Origin: Alopecurus myosuroides
Lineage: Eukaryota; Streptophyta; Magnoliopsida; Poales; Poaceae
Reading direction: 5' to 3'
Assembly: GCA_028641055.1 (NCBI GenBank)
Contig: CM054057.1
Span: 724,495,931-724,559,930 of the forward strand
Length of the DNA stretch: 64,000 nt
Both the position numbers and the translations under genes were made by a program. Of the stretch, positions 47,001 through 57,485 are shown one piece after another. Numbering within the stretch: position 1 is the first letter of the stretch; every line of letters starts with the position of its first letter. The notes under the pieces were generated by a model. It was given only the letters and a program-made list of their open reading frames with translations. It did no database searches and was not told the origin of the DNA.

Positions 47001-47420
47001 GGCAAGTTACCACCACAGGAAGTTTTAGCAAGGCAAATTCTGAGACGAGCAAAGGGCTATTCCATCATCAATGGCGAGTTATATAAAAGGAGTGCAGCGG
47101 GAGTCTTTTTGCGCTGTGTAGCACCAGAAGAAGGCCGACAAATTCTGAAAGAGATCCATGAAGGTGACTGTGGGCATCATGCATCCACAAGATCCCTTGT
47201 GGCCAAAGCATATCGGCACGGTTTCTTTTGGCTCACAGCCTTAGCAGACGCGGAGCGCTTGGTGGCAAGGTGCGATGGATGTCAAAGGTACGCTCGCCAA
47301 ATCCATGTGCCCGGCTATGGAGTTGCAAACAATCCCATTAACCTGGCCGTTCGCTGTTTGGGGCATGGACATGGTGGGCCCCTTCCACATGTCACCCTGC
47401 AAAAGACCATCTCTTGGTAG
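44076..47420 (+). CDS. Gypsy element 3 Pol (PR-RT-RNH-IN zinc region), long ORF
   Basis: 1,114-codon open frame. Protease 'VLMDGESSINILYW' (44437) has Glu where Gly follows Asp-Gly in active relatives. RT: 'MCIDYTSLNKHCPKD', 'FLDAYSGYHQIKL', 'HAYVDDVVM' (45600). RNase H remnant 'PVYYVSKVLSEAKQRYPHW', then a second RNase H 'MHFDGSKQYEGSGAGVVL', 'NVAEYEALLHGLRIA', 'YGDSDLVVQQV', 'NEAADALARLG'. H2C2 integrase zinc region 'EIHEGDCGHHASTRSL' and 'ARCDGCQRYA'. A one-base insertion near 47343 shifts the frame and ends it before the integrase core. Confidence 0.9.
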   Translation: MRGAGRGAGPGPDGNPGNGPPPAGNPGGGNSGNNQGGAGGFQDNPKQLGQYHVHTTGTSNKDRKILKKAVNSVSSAVPRYLRWSDQEVTWSRRDHPERIEHPGVLALVVAPQVNGYELKKVLMDGESSINILYWETFLRMGLKESQLQKSSTVFHGIVPGHSACPEGKITLEVAFGESKDNFRVEWLTFEVVKLRSPYHALFGRPAYAKFMARPCYIYLQLKIPGPKQTITIHGRRVIAAECDEGDAAMAEQACRKEALKYYRSQVDPDDRTALKRPNTEDERAKFKAAQDTKMVAFVEGDPSKQFAIGSNLDSKQEEALIEFIRGNQDVFAWTPSDMPGIPTELAEHSLHVDPKSWPVKQGLRKMNEERRKAIGEEIARLLAAGFIMEVFHPDWLANPVLVLKKSNEWRMCIDYTSLNKHCPKDPFALPRIDQIIDAVAGSDLLCFLDAYSGYHQIKLKKEDWEKTSFITPFGAFCYKTMTFGLKNAGATYQICIQKCFEDQIGRNVHAYVDDVVMKTRKAETFIDDLKETFKNLRRYQMKLNPTKCVFGVPAGKLLGFIVSERGIEANPDKIKAIQSLKKPENLKHVKKLTGCVAALSRFISRLEEKAIPLYRLLRKSDKFVWDQEADEAFEALKKQLSEAPVLAAPGPKEPMLLYIAAGPRAVSAVVVVERKEDGKDHPIQRPVYYVSKVLSEAKQRYPHWQKLVFGVFMASRKFKPYFQEHPITVVSSIPMSDIIRNSDATGRIAKWAIEMGDYHINYEPRSAIKSQALVDFINDWTHTSMPTMTPSSESWVMHFDGSKQYEGSGAGVVLTSPKGDKLSYVLQIHFDCSNNVAEYEALLHGLRIAKEMNVRRIRCYGDSDLVVQQVSGTWDRKDATMAAYRREVDRVAGCFSGYEVEHIDRRKNEAADALARLGSRREPVPPNVFLDELWRPSVKTESEEEVANQDPDLELVATVRAVPEWTEPFLAYLSRGKLPPQEVLARQILRRAKGYSIINGELYKRSAAGVFLRCVAPEEGRQILKEIHEGDCGHHASTRSLVAKAYRHGFFWLTALADAERLVARCDGCQRYARQIHVPGYGVANNPINLAVRCLGHGHGGPLPHVTLQKTISW

Positions 47421-48247
47421 CTATCGATAAATTTACAAAGTGGGTTGAAGTTATGCCAGTTACCAATTGCGAAGCAATCACAGCAGTCAAGTTCTTAAAA
47501 AGAATCATCTACAGGTTTGGGTATCCTCACAGCATAATAACAGACAATGGAACCAACATGTCCCTTGGTGAGATGGAAAAATTCTGTGGGAACAATAGAA
47601 TCCGGCTTGACATAGCTTCAGTAGCCCATCCACAAGCTAATGGACAAGTGGAAAGGGCAAACCAGGAATTACTTCGTGGGTTAAAGCCACGGCTGCGGGT
47701 TCCATGCATCAGAGCTGCTGGAGCATGGGTAGAAGAGTTACCATCAGTGGTTTGGGGAATTAACACCACACCTAACAGATCTACTCAGATGACCCCGTTT
47801 TTCATGGTTTATGGTGCAGAAGCAGTGTTGCCGAGTGATATTATTCACGACTCGCCCCGAGTGTCGGCTTACGTTGAGGTAGAGAACGAGAAGACCCGGC
47901 AGGACGCTGTGGATATGCTAGAAGAACACAGAGAACAAGCTTTGGAGAGGTCAGCCATATATCAGCAGGATCTGAGGAGGTATCACAGCCGGCAAGTCAA
48001 AACCCGGGTCTTCCAGGAAGGAGACCTGGTGTTACGTCTGGTACAGTCAAAGGAAGGAAAACATAAGCTACCTCCACCATGGGAAGGACCGTTCATCGTA
48101 AGACGGAATTTGCACAATGGATCATATTACTTGGTAGATGCAAGGGAAGAGTCGGATACTGTCAATGACACCACTCATACCACTTCATCTATGCAAGAGA
48201 GGGAAAGACCATGGAACGTGGCTCAGCTGCGTCCCTACTACACCTAG
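47414..48247 (+). CDS. Gypsy element 3 integrase core and C-terminus
   Basis: Open segment continuing Pol after two frame changes (near 47343 and 47400). It holds 'SIITDNGTNMS' and 'PQANGQVERANQEL' (second Asp and the Glu of the catalytic triad), 'NTTPNRSTQMTPFFMVYGAE', and the C-terminal 'GDLVLRLVQSKEGKHKLPP' and 'GPFIVRRNLHNGSYYLVDA'. The first catalytic Asp lies in the shifted stretch just upstream. Confidence 0.88.
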   Translation: MVAIDKFTKWVEVMPVTNCEAITAVKFLKRIIYRFGYPHSIITDNGTNMSLGEMEKFCGNNRIRLDIASVAHPQANGQVERANQELLRGLKPRLRVPCIRAAGAWVEELPSVVWGINTTPNRSTQMTPFFMVYGAEAVLPSDIIHDSPRVSAYVEVENEKTRQDAVDMLEEHREQALERSAIYQQDLRRYHSRQVKTRVFQEGDLVLRLVQSKEGKHKLPPPWEGPFIVRRNLHNGSYYLVDAREESDTVNDTTHTTSSMQERERPWNVAQLRPYYT

Positions 48248-48723
48248 ACTAGACTAGGCTTACAAGTGGAACTACACGATGTAACAGGCAGCAGGTTTCA
48301 GACGCACTCTTTTCCTATCCAGGGTACCTAAGGGGACTGGAGGGTTTTTAATGAGGCGGCTTGCTGACCGAACTTTTCTCATATCAATAAAGAGATGGTT
48401 AAACTACGATGTTATTTCTTTCTTATGCGCTTTTATTAAGTTTTTATGTCCCTGTTTTTGTTTTCTGTTTTTGATGTTTTCAGGTAAGTATTAGTCCCTT
48501 ATTTATAAGTACAGTAGTTTTCTAAAGATTACATATACAGGTCTTGGGGGTTGATTGCTTGAATAGCACAGTTGCAAACTCGAAGACCCGGCCACGATGC
48601 CATTAAGTTATAAGGACCGATTACTTAGAATAAGTACGGTTACAATCTTATAACCAGACAATAGAGCCAAATTCTCTTGGTTTCTCGTGCTTAAGCTTGA
48701 TGTGACTCGCAAGAACGTGGCAT
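48248..48723 (+). other. Gypsy element 3 3' untranslated region
   Basis: Non-coding. The block 48303-48363 ('agggtacctaagggg', 'gggtttttaatgaggcggc') matches the 3' UTR of the LINE at 16185-16245. No polypurine tract plus LTR follows before the N run. Confidence 0.65.
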
Positions 48724-48736
48724 NNNNNNNNNNNNN
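48724..48736. other. Assembly gap, 13 N
   Basis: A run of 13 unknown bases between gypsy 3' UTR and satellite. Its length is arbitrary evidence of distance. The join may hide missing sequence: the 3' LTR of element 3, the rest of the second Tat copy and about two satellite monomers. Confidence 0.95.
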
Positions 48737-51330
48737 GGTGTACCCTACCATTCTCTTGGGTGTTCCTTGGTCCTAACCTGACACAACCAAACAGTTATTT
48801 CCAGTTTGCTACCCCCTTCTGGCTCACGTAGATGGGGCAGAACGACAATTCCGTCTTTTTCCCCAGCGGGGCTATGGTTTCTCCGGAGAGGTGGCTCCAG
48901 ATCGTTTGAATGTCACAAAATCCAATTTGCACGCCATACCATGTCTTCTAGAGTGTGGCATGGGTCTTGGATTCCCACTTCCCTCACTCTCTGTGTTAGG
49001 GTTTCACCGGTGTCGTATTCTCTCTCGCGGGTTCAAGGACTAATTAATGAGAGCCCGAAACTCCCGGGTGTGACGGAACTGGGGGAATCTTGCCAAGAGG
49101 CGGGACCTACAGTTCTCTTGGGTGTTCCTTGGGACTAACCTAACACAACCAAGAAGTTTGTTCCACTTTGCTACCCTCTTCAGACTCTCGTAGATGGGGC
49201 AGAACGACAATACTGTCTTTTTCCCCATCGGGGCTATGGTTTCTCCGGAGGGAGCTCCGGATTGTCTGAATGCCACCAAATCCCATGGTATACCATACCA
49301 CGTGTGTTAGAGTGTTTCATGGGTCTAGGATGCCCAAGAGTCCCTCTATCTCTGTGTTAGGGCTTCACCGGCGTCAGATTCTCTCTAGAGGGTTCCAGGA
49401 CTACTTAATTAGAGCCCGAAACTCCCGGATTCGACGGAACTAGGGGAATCTTGCCAAGAGTTGGACCCTAACATTTTCTTTGGTGTTCCTTGTGCCTAAC
49501 CGAACACAACCAAATAGTTGGTTCCACTTTGATACCCCTTTCCGACTCACGTAGAGGTGCCAGAACGGCAGCTCCGGCTTTTTCCCCACCGGGGCTATGG
49601 TTTCTCCGGAGGGGTGCTCCGGATCGTATGAATGCCACTAAATCCCTTGGTATGAGATACCATGTGTGTTATAGTGTATCATGGTCTTGTATGCCCGAGA
49701 GTACCTCTCTCTCTCTGTTAGGCTTGACCGGCGTCGGATTGTCTATCGCGTGTTCCAGGACTAGTTAGAGACCGAAACTCCCGGATCTGACGGAACTATG
49801 GGAATCTTTCCAAGAGGTGAGCCCTACCATTTTATTCGATGTTCCTTCGGCCTAACCTAACACAACCATGAAATTGGTTCCACTTTGCTACCCCCTTCCA
49901 GCTCATGTAGATGGGGCAGAACGACAATTCCGTCTTTTTCCCAGCGGGGCTATGGTTTATCCGGAGAGGAGGCTCCGGATCGTCTGAATGGCACCAAATC
50001 CCATTACACGCCACACAACGTGTGATAGCGTGTGCCATGATCTTGGATACCCGAGATTACCTTCCCTCTGTGTTAGGGTTTCACTGGTGTCGGACTGTCT
50101 TGCGGGTTACAGGACTAATTAGTGAGAGCCCGAAACTCCCGGGTGTGACGGAACTGGGGGGATCTTTCCAAGATGTGTGCCCTACCATTCTCTTGGGTGT
50201 TCCTTGTTCCTAACCTAACACAACCAAACATTTATTTCCACTTTTCTACCCCTTTTCGGCTCATGTAGATGGGGCAGAACGACAATTCCGTCTTTTTCCC
50301 CAGCGGGGCTATGGTTTCTCCGGAGAGGTGGCTCTAGATCGTCTGAATGCCACCAAAACCCATGGTATACCATACCATGTGTGTTAAAGAGTGTCATGGT
50401 TCTTGGATGCCAAAGAGTCCCCCACTCTCTGTGTAAGGGCATCACTGGCGTTGGATTCTCTCTAGCGGGTTCCATGACTACTTAGAGCCTGAAACTCCCG
50501 GACTTGACGGAACTAGGGGAATCTTGCCAAGAGGTGGACCCTAACATTTTATTTGGTGTTCCTTGGGACTAACCTAACACAACCAAACATTTTCATCCAC
50601 TTTGCTACCCCCTTTCGGCTCACGTAGACGGGCCAAAACGGCAGTTCCACCTTTTTTTCCAGCGGGGCTATGGTTTCTCCGGAGGGAGCTCCAGATCGTC
50701 TCGATGCCATCAAATCCCATGGTATACCATACCATGTGTGCTAGAGTGTGTCATGGGTATTGGATGCCCAAGATTCCCTCGCTCTCTGAGTTAGGGCTTC
50801 ACCGGCGTCAGATTCTTTCTAGCGGGTTCCAGGACTATTTAGAGCCCGACTCCCGGATTTGACGGAACTAGGGGAATATTGCCAAGAGGTGGAACCTAAC
50901 ATTTTATTTGGTGTTTCTTGGTCCTAACCTAACACAAACAAACAGTTGGTTCCACTTTGCTACCCCCTTTCGGCTCACGTAGAGGGGCCAGAACGGCAGT
51001 TTCGCCTTTCCCCCCAGCGGGGCTATGGTTTTCCCGAGGGGGCTCCGGATCGTATGAATGCCACCAAATCCCATGGTATGAAATACCATGTGTGTTAGAG
51101 TGTTTCATCTGTTTTAGGGCTCCACCGGCGTCAGATTCTCTCTGGCGGGTTCTAGGAGTTCTTAGAGCCCGACTTCCTTCTCTATGTGTTTCTCTCTCGA
51201 ATTTACATGCCCTATTGGCCCGAAACTCCCGGAACGGAGAAACTTGAGGGAATCTTGTGAAGTGTTGGGTCATACCATTTTCTTGGGACTTTCTAATGTC
51301 CACCCTAACACATCCAAGCAAGTAGATAAT
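48737..51330. repeat. 358-bp satellite array, block 3
   Basis: Monomer starts at 48774, 49136, 49497, 49853, 50211, 50570 and 50925, types A, B, C, D, E, F, G. The last monomer is strongly diverged from about 51110 and fades out by 51330, as expected at an array edge. Confidence 0.92.
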
Positions 51331-51885
51331 CATTTATAAAAAAGGCACGATATCACTAAATAATCAACACAATTCCGATAAGCTTGGTTTTCAAAAGATT
51401 GAATCTGCATTTTGTCTTTCAAAAAAATCGGGGAAATTATTTTTATTCTGTCAGATCAAACGGATGGAGTATTTTGTGGTTAAATTATTATTATTCTGTA
51501 TTAATTGTTTTTCTTTCCATTTCAAATTAAATTTTTTCTCTTTTGTGAAATGTTTTGGGCAACTAGCCCCTGGCCGGCCCTTTATTGCGCGGGAGACACA
51601 GCGTCAACCCCTTCTGGAAGGCGCGCCCTTTAATTGCGCTCACCTCCCCCTCTCTCTCTCTTCTAGTCATATCACTCGCTCTATCTCTCTCACCGCCTTC
51701 CTGAGCTTCCCCTCTCTCCATCGGCAGGTTTTCTTCCGCCGGTACATCGACAGCACCGCGACGACCATCCTCGGCGGGAAACGAAGGCCAGGCCTCCTCT
51801 TCCTCCCTAGGCAGGCAGGATCTTCATCGGCTTTTTTTTTCAGATCACCGCGTGCGTCGTCCCGTCCTCTTCGAGGGCTTTGGAA
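51331..51885 (+). promoter_or_regulatory. Promoter and leader of B3-like gene
   Basis: A T-rich part (51331-51560) is followed by a CT-rich stretch ('cacctccccctctctctctc' at about 51643, then 'ctctatctctctcaccgcc'), typical of plant promoter Y patches and 5' leaders. No clear TATA box is seen. The leader runs into ATG at 51886. Confidence 0.45.
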
Positions 51886-54800
51886 ATGGCGGTAAGATGA
51901 TATCTAACCCTCTTATCCCTTGTATGTATCGTAGATCTGTAGATTGAGCTCGATTTTTCTGCGTAGCACGACATGCACGGTAGATCTACATGTTTTTACC
52001 GTTCATTCTGCGTCTCTGCTTCGTATTTTCTCCCGTAGACGTGGTTTTGTTCTATGGCTTAAGTTTGGGATATCCGGCACGCTTAGTTCATCTATTTCCA
52101 CCATGATTTCAATAGGTTATGGTTTAATTCCGTACCCAATTTGGGCGCTTCAGTTAGATTAGGCTTAGATTTGGTTTTTTTTTGGGTTCACGACTTAGAT
52201 TTGGTATTTTGCAAGGTTATTTCAATTTTAACCAAATTATTAACACTTTGGCTAATGATTTACCAAGGCCAGGTGCTAGTAGTGACTATTCTTGTTGTAC
52301 TTAGAAATTCTGAGGTCAGATTCATTTTTTCTAAGTCTGTAGTTTAACTGTGGTTTTCACCCCTGTTTTTTGGTGTGGTAGATTGTCGTTATATGAGAAT
52401 GGCTTTGGGTGTGATACTGAGTCGGTTAACTCTGGTGTTTGTCTAAGTTTCTTTCCTTGGTTTATGTTTTGTAAAAACCTTATTCTGTTATCTCGTGGTA
52501 ATGGAAACCGGCTCCTCTTGGGGAGGCTTTTGTAAAAAAAAATCATTTTTTCTATGCATTTTTCATTGTTCCACCTGTTTTTCTTTTGTGTATCCTAATT
52601 TATAAACATGATGAATGTCCTCCTAGTTATATGCCGATGAATAAACTAGGCCATGGTAAAGGCCGAGAGAGTGTCTATAATACCTTGTAGTGTATACAAT
52701 TTGAGTATTTGTATTCGTATATGCTATTATAGCTCCCGCTTGGCCTTGGTTTGCATGGCAATGATATATGAGGCTCGTATTACATTTGTTTCTATTGTTC
52801 CACATTTCTTTGCCTTGAATGTCCTCCTTGTTATATGCCGATGATTTAAACTAGGCCATGGTAAAGGGAAAGAGAGTGGTTATAATACCTTGTAGTGTAT
52901 ACAATTTGAGTATCTGTATTCGTACATGCAATTATAACTACTCCTTTTTCCCTTGGTTTCCATGCCAATGATATATGAGGCCCATATTACATTTGTTTCC
53001 ATTGTTCCACTTTTTCTTTGCCTTGAATGTCCTCGTTATATGCCCATGATTTAAACTAGGCCATGGTAAAGGCTAAGAGAGTGTCTATAATACCCTGTAG
53101 TGTATACAATTTGAGTATTTGTATTCGTATATGCTATTATAGGCACTCGATTGGCCTTTGGTTTGCATGGCAATGATATATGAGGCTTGTATTACATTTG
53201 TTTCCATTGTTCCACTTTACTTTGCCTTGAATGTCCTCGTTGTTATATGCCAATGATTAAACTAGGCCATGGTAAAGGCAAACAGAGTGTTTACAATACC
53301 TTGTTGTGTATACAATTTGAGTATTTGTATTCGTACATGCTATTGTAATTACTTCTTTTTGCCTTGGTTTGCATGGCAATGATATATGAGGCTCATTTTA
53401 CATTTGCTTCCATTGTTCCAATTTACTTTTCCTTGAATGTCCTCCTTGTTATATGCCGATGATTAAACTAGGCCATGGTAAAGGCAAACAGAGGGCTTCA
53501 ATACCCTGTAGTGTATACAATTTGAGTATTTGTATTCGTACATGCTATTTGTGCTCTCTTGTTGCCTTTGCTTGCATGGCAATGATATCTGAGGCGCGTA
53601 TTACATTTGTTTCTATTGTTCCACATTTCTTTGCCTTGAATGTCCTCCTTGTTATATGCCGATGATTTAAACTAGGCCATGGTAAAGGGAAAGAGAGTGT
53701 CTACAATACCTTGTAGTTTATACAATTTGAGTTTTTGTATTCGTACATGCTTTTGTAGGTACTCATTTTTCCCTTGGTTTCCATGCCAATGATATATGAG
53801 TCTCGTATTACATTTGTTTCCATTGTTCCACTTTTCTTTGCCTTGAATGTCCTCCTTGTTATATGCCGATGATTAAACTAGGCCATGGTAAAGGCAAACA
53901 GAGGGCTTCAATACCTTGTAGTGTATACAATTTGAGTATTTGTATTCGTACATGCTATTGGAGCTCTCTTGTTGGCTTTGCTTGCATGGCAATGATATAC
54001 GAGGCTCTTATTACATTTGTTTGCATTGTTCCACTTTTATTTGCCTTGAATGTCCTCCTTGTTTTATGCCGATGATTAAACTAGGCCATGGTAAAGGCAA
54101 ACAGAGGGCTTCAATACCTTGTAGTGTATACAATTTGAGTATTTGTATTCGTACAGGCTATCGGAGCTCTCTTGTTGGATTTGCTTGCATGGCAATGATA
54201 TATGAGGCTCTTATTACAATTGTTTCCATTGTTCAACTTTTCTTCGCCTTGAATGTCCTCCTTGTTTTATGTCGATGATTAAACTAGGTCATGGTGAAGG
54301 CAAACAGAGGGCTTCAATACCTTGTAGTGTATACAAGTTGAGTATTTGTATTAGTACATGCGATCGAAGCTCTCTTTTTGTCTTTGCTTGCATGTCAATG
54401 ATATATGAGGCTCGTTTTACATTAGTTTCCATTGTTCCACTTTTCTTTGCCTTTAATGTCCTCCTTGTTATATGCCGATTATTAAACTAGGCCATGGTAA
54501 AGAGAAAGAGAGTGTCTATAATACCTTGTAGTGTATACAATTTGAGTATTTCTATTCGTACATGCTATTATAGGCACTTTTTTTCCCTTGGTTTGCATGG
54601 CAATGATATATGAGGCTCGCATTACATTTGTTTCCATTGTTCCACTTTTTCTTTGCCTTGAATGTCCTCCTTGTTATATGCCGATGATTTAAACTAGGCC
54701 ATGGTAAAGGGAAAGGGAGTGTCTATAATACCTTTTGGTGTATACAATTTGAGTATCTGTATTCGTACATGCTATTATAAGCAGTCCATTTGCCCTTGAT

Positions 54801-56454
54801 TTGCATGACAATGATATATGAGGCTCGCATTGCATTTCTTTCCATTGTTCCACTTTTCTTTGCCTTGAATGTCCTCGTTATATGCCGATGATTTAAACTA
54901 GGCCATGGTAAAGGCAAAAAGAGTGTCTATAGTACCTTGTATTGTATACAATTTGAGTATTTGTATTCATACATGCTATTATAAGCACTCTTTTCCCCTT
55001 GGTTTGCATGCCATGATAAATGCTAGGAGATCAGGTCCAATACGTGGCAGTGATACATGGCCACGTCTTGTATTACTTCCTGGTATTGGGCTCATCCTTC
55101 TAGCAAGTGTTGGCAATGTGTTTATGAGGCTTGTTTTACACTTTTTTTGCATTGTTCCATATGTGTTTATTCTGACTGCATGTTACAATGAATTCTTCGA
55201 TAAACATGGTTGTGCTTATATTATGAGGCATTACCAGTTGTTCGTAGTTTGGCCCCAGTTTACATAAATGTCTTCATGAAAGAATTGTTCCTTTTTTAGA
55301 ACCAATCTGCTTATATGCACATTTTGTAATTTCTTCTTCTTTTTTGCTTGATTAACAGGGTATTACATGCCCTATATGCAAGAATAATTTCCCAAATGTT
55401 GATCCTTCTGATTCCAAGTTCGGTGTTGCTGTACAAGAGTGTCACCTCAAGTCAGTGGTAAGAAAACAAGTCTTCTTCTTACACTTTTATTATGTATTGT
55501 GTTTTTATTACAATATCTAATTTCCACGTTTCTTTTTATTTTTGATGCACAGGTTTTACCGTGCACTGCTCGGATAGCATTCAACAAGTTAGTAGGCGAG
55601 CGTGTGGTGTTTAGTTCCCATGGAAGGAAGTACACCTTTCGTGTGTCAAAAGAACAGAGCAAGATCCGTTCGCATGGGACACAATGGGATCGGTTCATCG
55701 AGGAAAAGAACATCTCCATGGGATGCATACTGGTGTTTTCCATGATACCAAGGCCCACTATCTACGTTGTTTTTATTGGCGACTCCCAAGATGACTCACT
55801 TTGCATTTCAAGCGAAGATGACTCAGTTTCAAGCGCAGATGACTCAGTTTGCAGCGTAGATGGCAGTTCTGATGATGAGATGCATGATGAGGATTCTAGC
55901 AATTCTGATGATGAGGTCCATGATGAGGATTCTGACAGTTCTGCTGATGGGAGGCATGATGATGCCAACATCGTATATGCCCAAAGACCCCATTTCCACA
56001 ATCACGAGAAGAACCACCTGGCCCGGCTTCTACCCCTTGGACCCTATGTTGGGCTTCCTTTTGTGACTTGTTTCACCGTCACAAACTTGCAGCACCATAC
56101 TATGGTATGTATCTATAAGATGACCTCCTCTTTTTGCAAGTAAATTTCCAAGAACCATGAGAAGGTCTGCTAATATGGTATGTTATCTTTCATGCTTAGA
56201 AACTACCGAAGTTGATAGGGGAACACGCTGGCCTAAGGAATCATGGCAGGGTTGACCTACGGCTTACAACAGAAGAGCATGTCACCACCATTTCTTACAA
56301 CAAGAAAACCGACGGCCGCATTATCCTCGACATGATGGTGTGGAAGGTTTTCGTCCAAGGCAATAATTTTCATAATCAGCAACCTGTTTTGATCATTCTG
56401 AGGGAGACCGATGACCCTAGGTTGGAGGCAGTCATTGAGATGGGGGTGATATAG
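51886..56454 (+). CDS. B3-domain-like protein, four exons
   Basis: Predicted 303-aa protein from exons 51886-51891, 55359-55457, 55553-56104 and 56200-56454, all phase 0 with GT/AG introns. Exon 1 codes only Met-Ala. Exon 2 has a zinc-ribbon-like 'CPICKNNFP' and 'ECHL'. Exon 3 carries a B3-like fold ('RIAFNKLVGERVVFSSHGRK', 'WDRFIEEKNISMGCILVF', 'IYVVFIG'), then acidic Ser/Asp repeats ('SSDDEMHDEDSSNSDDE'). Exon 4 may be a second, weaker B3 ('GRVDLRLTTEEHV', 'WKVFVQGNNFHNQQPVLIIL'). B3 proteins are plant nuclear DNA-binding factors. No stops occur in any exon. It lies within the CACTA, so it is likely captured cargo. The family call is by pattern only. Confidence 0.62.
52613..55015. repeat. 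Twelve-copy 205-bp tandem repeat in B3-like intron 1
   Basis: The landmark 'aggccatggtaaag' occurs at 52648, 52853, 53058, 53274, 53470, 53674, 53880, 54083, 54286 (variant), 54489, 54696 and 54900, a mean period of 204.7 bp. Each unit also has 'tgtatacaatttgagtat', 'gcatggcaatgatat' and 'ttgccttgaatgtcctc'. Units differ by a few percent to about 15 percent by eye. It fills most of the 3,467-bp intron. Confidence 0.93.
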
Positions 56455-56924
56455 AACCGGAGCAAAGGATATGCATTGTTGGTTAAGAGACTAGGCTGCT
56501 GCTGAGCTAGGCCTATGAACTTCTTATTTTGTCTGGCTGGATTGTAATCTTGTTTGTTTCCTGGACTTGTTAAGGTTTAGTTTGTTTCGTAAACTTCTAA
56601 GGTATATTATCGCTCGTAGATCCCTCGTGCTAAAACCCGAGTAAAGATCAAATCGCTAATACTTAGCTGCTAAAACCTCGAGTTTAGATCAAATCCCTCG
56701 TGCAACTCATCACTGCAGAACTCAACAAAAGCCTGGCAAGCCAACGGTCACTGAGCTTCTCGACCTCGTCGCTATCGCATAAATACGACCGAGCCCGGAC
56801 CACGCAACCTACCATCTACGCCGCCACCACAGCCCCCCGACCTCCCCCTCACTCTCGGTGCTGATTACTGCACGCCGCCACAGCCCCCTGACCTCACCCC
56901 TCACTCTCGGCGCTGATCCGCCCG
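56455..56924 (+). promoter_or_regulatory. Intergenic and leader region before AP2-like gene
   Basis: Holds a TATA-like CATAAATAC at 56779-56787, two copies of an approximately 37-bp motif ('gctaaaacc.cgagt..agatcaaat' at about 56628 and 56667), and a roughly 54-bp tandem duplication in the leader ('ccgccaccacagcccccc' onward, at about 56820 and 56874) just before the ATG. Confidence 0.5.
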
Positions 56925-57485
56925 ATGGCGCCGCGCGTGAGAAGAAGCACCGACTTCCGAGGTGTGCAGCTGCGGCCTTCCGGGCGCTGGTCCGTGGTGA
57001 TCACACACAACGGCATGTGGTGGTGGATGGGCACCTTCGACACGCCCGAGCTTGCTGCCCGCGCGTTCGTCGTGGCGGTGTGGCGGTTCAGCCGCCCGCG
57101 CGCCGAGCTCAACTTCCGGGACGTCGAGAGCAGGGAAGTTGCCGAGTTCCTCGCCCCGGATATGAGGATTGTGACCCGCAAGGAGGAGCAGGAGAACCTC
57201 CGTGCGTTCGTGCAGCTGGGCATCCGCCGGGACGACGAGGCCACGATGGAGAGGTTCCGCCGTGATCACCCATATCTGGTACAGGCGAGGTTGCGGCTCG
57301 ACGCTCAGAGGGACGCGAAGATGCGAGCTCGTACGGATGCTGGCCCCTCCTCCATCGTCGTCTCATCGTCGGATGAGGAGATGTACGACGCATTCTGGGA
57401 GAGCCTTATGCAGGAGTCCGGTGACGACGAACTTGACGACGCATTCTGGGATGATTGTAGTGTTTCTCAGCGTGGAAGATGTTGA
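56925..57485 (+). CDS. Divergent AP2/ERF-domain protein
   Basis: Intact single-exon ORF of 186 aa. The AP2/ERF domain fills about residues 10-66: 'FRGVQLRPSGRWSVVI', 'WWWMGTFDTPELAARAFVV' and 'RPRAELNF'. Kept are the RGV start, the WMGTFDT strand-turn, the Ala-rich helix and the closing LNF. The usual acidic-basic strand 2 is replaced by 'THNGMWWW'. The rest has an arginine-rich helix ('RRDHPYLVQARLRLDAQRD') and an acidic tail with two DAFW motifs. AP2/ERF proteins bind GCC-type DNA sites in the nucleus. Similar short divergent AP2 proteins are multicopy in grasses. It sits inside the CACTA, 470 bp after the B3-like gene. Confidence 0.82.
   Translation: MAPRVRRSTDFRGVQLRPSGRWSVVITHNGMWWWMGTFDTPELAARAFVVAVWRFSRPRAELNFRDVESREVAEFLAPDMRIVTRKEEQENLRAFVQLGIRRDDEATMERFRRDHPYLVQARLRLDAQRDAKMRARTDAGPSSIVVSSSDEEMYDAFWESLMQESGDDELDDAFWDDCSVSQRGRC

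Larger units (their letters stand above)
41053..48723 (+). mobile_element. Tat-lineage gypsy element 3, lacking 3' LTR
   Basis: Plus-strand element: 5' LTR, PBS, gag, protease, RT, dual RNase H, integrase, 3' untranslated part. Proteins are related to those of element 1 but distinct. No copy of the 5' LTR start (TGATGGAGGGATG) is found before the N run at 48724, so the 3' LTR is missing. There is no antisense ORF. Confidence 0.88.

Noticed and set aside
53453..54490. Repeated hydrophobic 70-codon frames with overlapping stop and start in the intron repeats
   Set aside because: The period is close to a multiple of three in some units, which keeps the frame open by chance. Other units are out of frame and no signal of coding is seen.
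19083..55015. CRISPR-like regular repeats
   Set aside because: Units of 205 and 358 bp are adjacent without spacers, in a plant genome; they are satellites.
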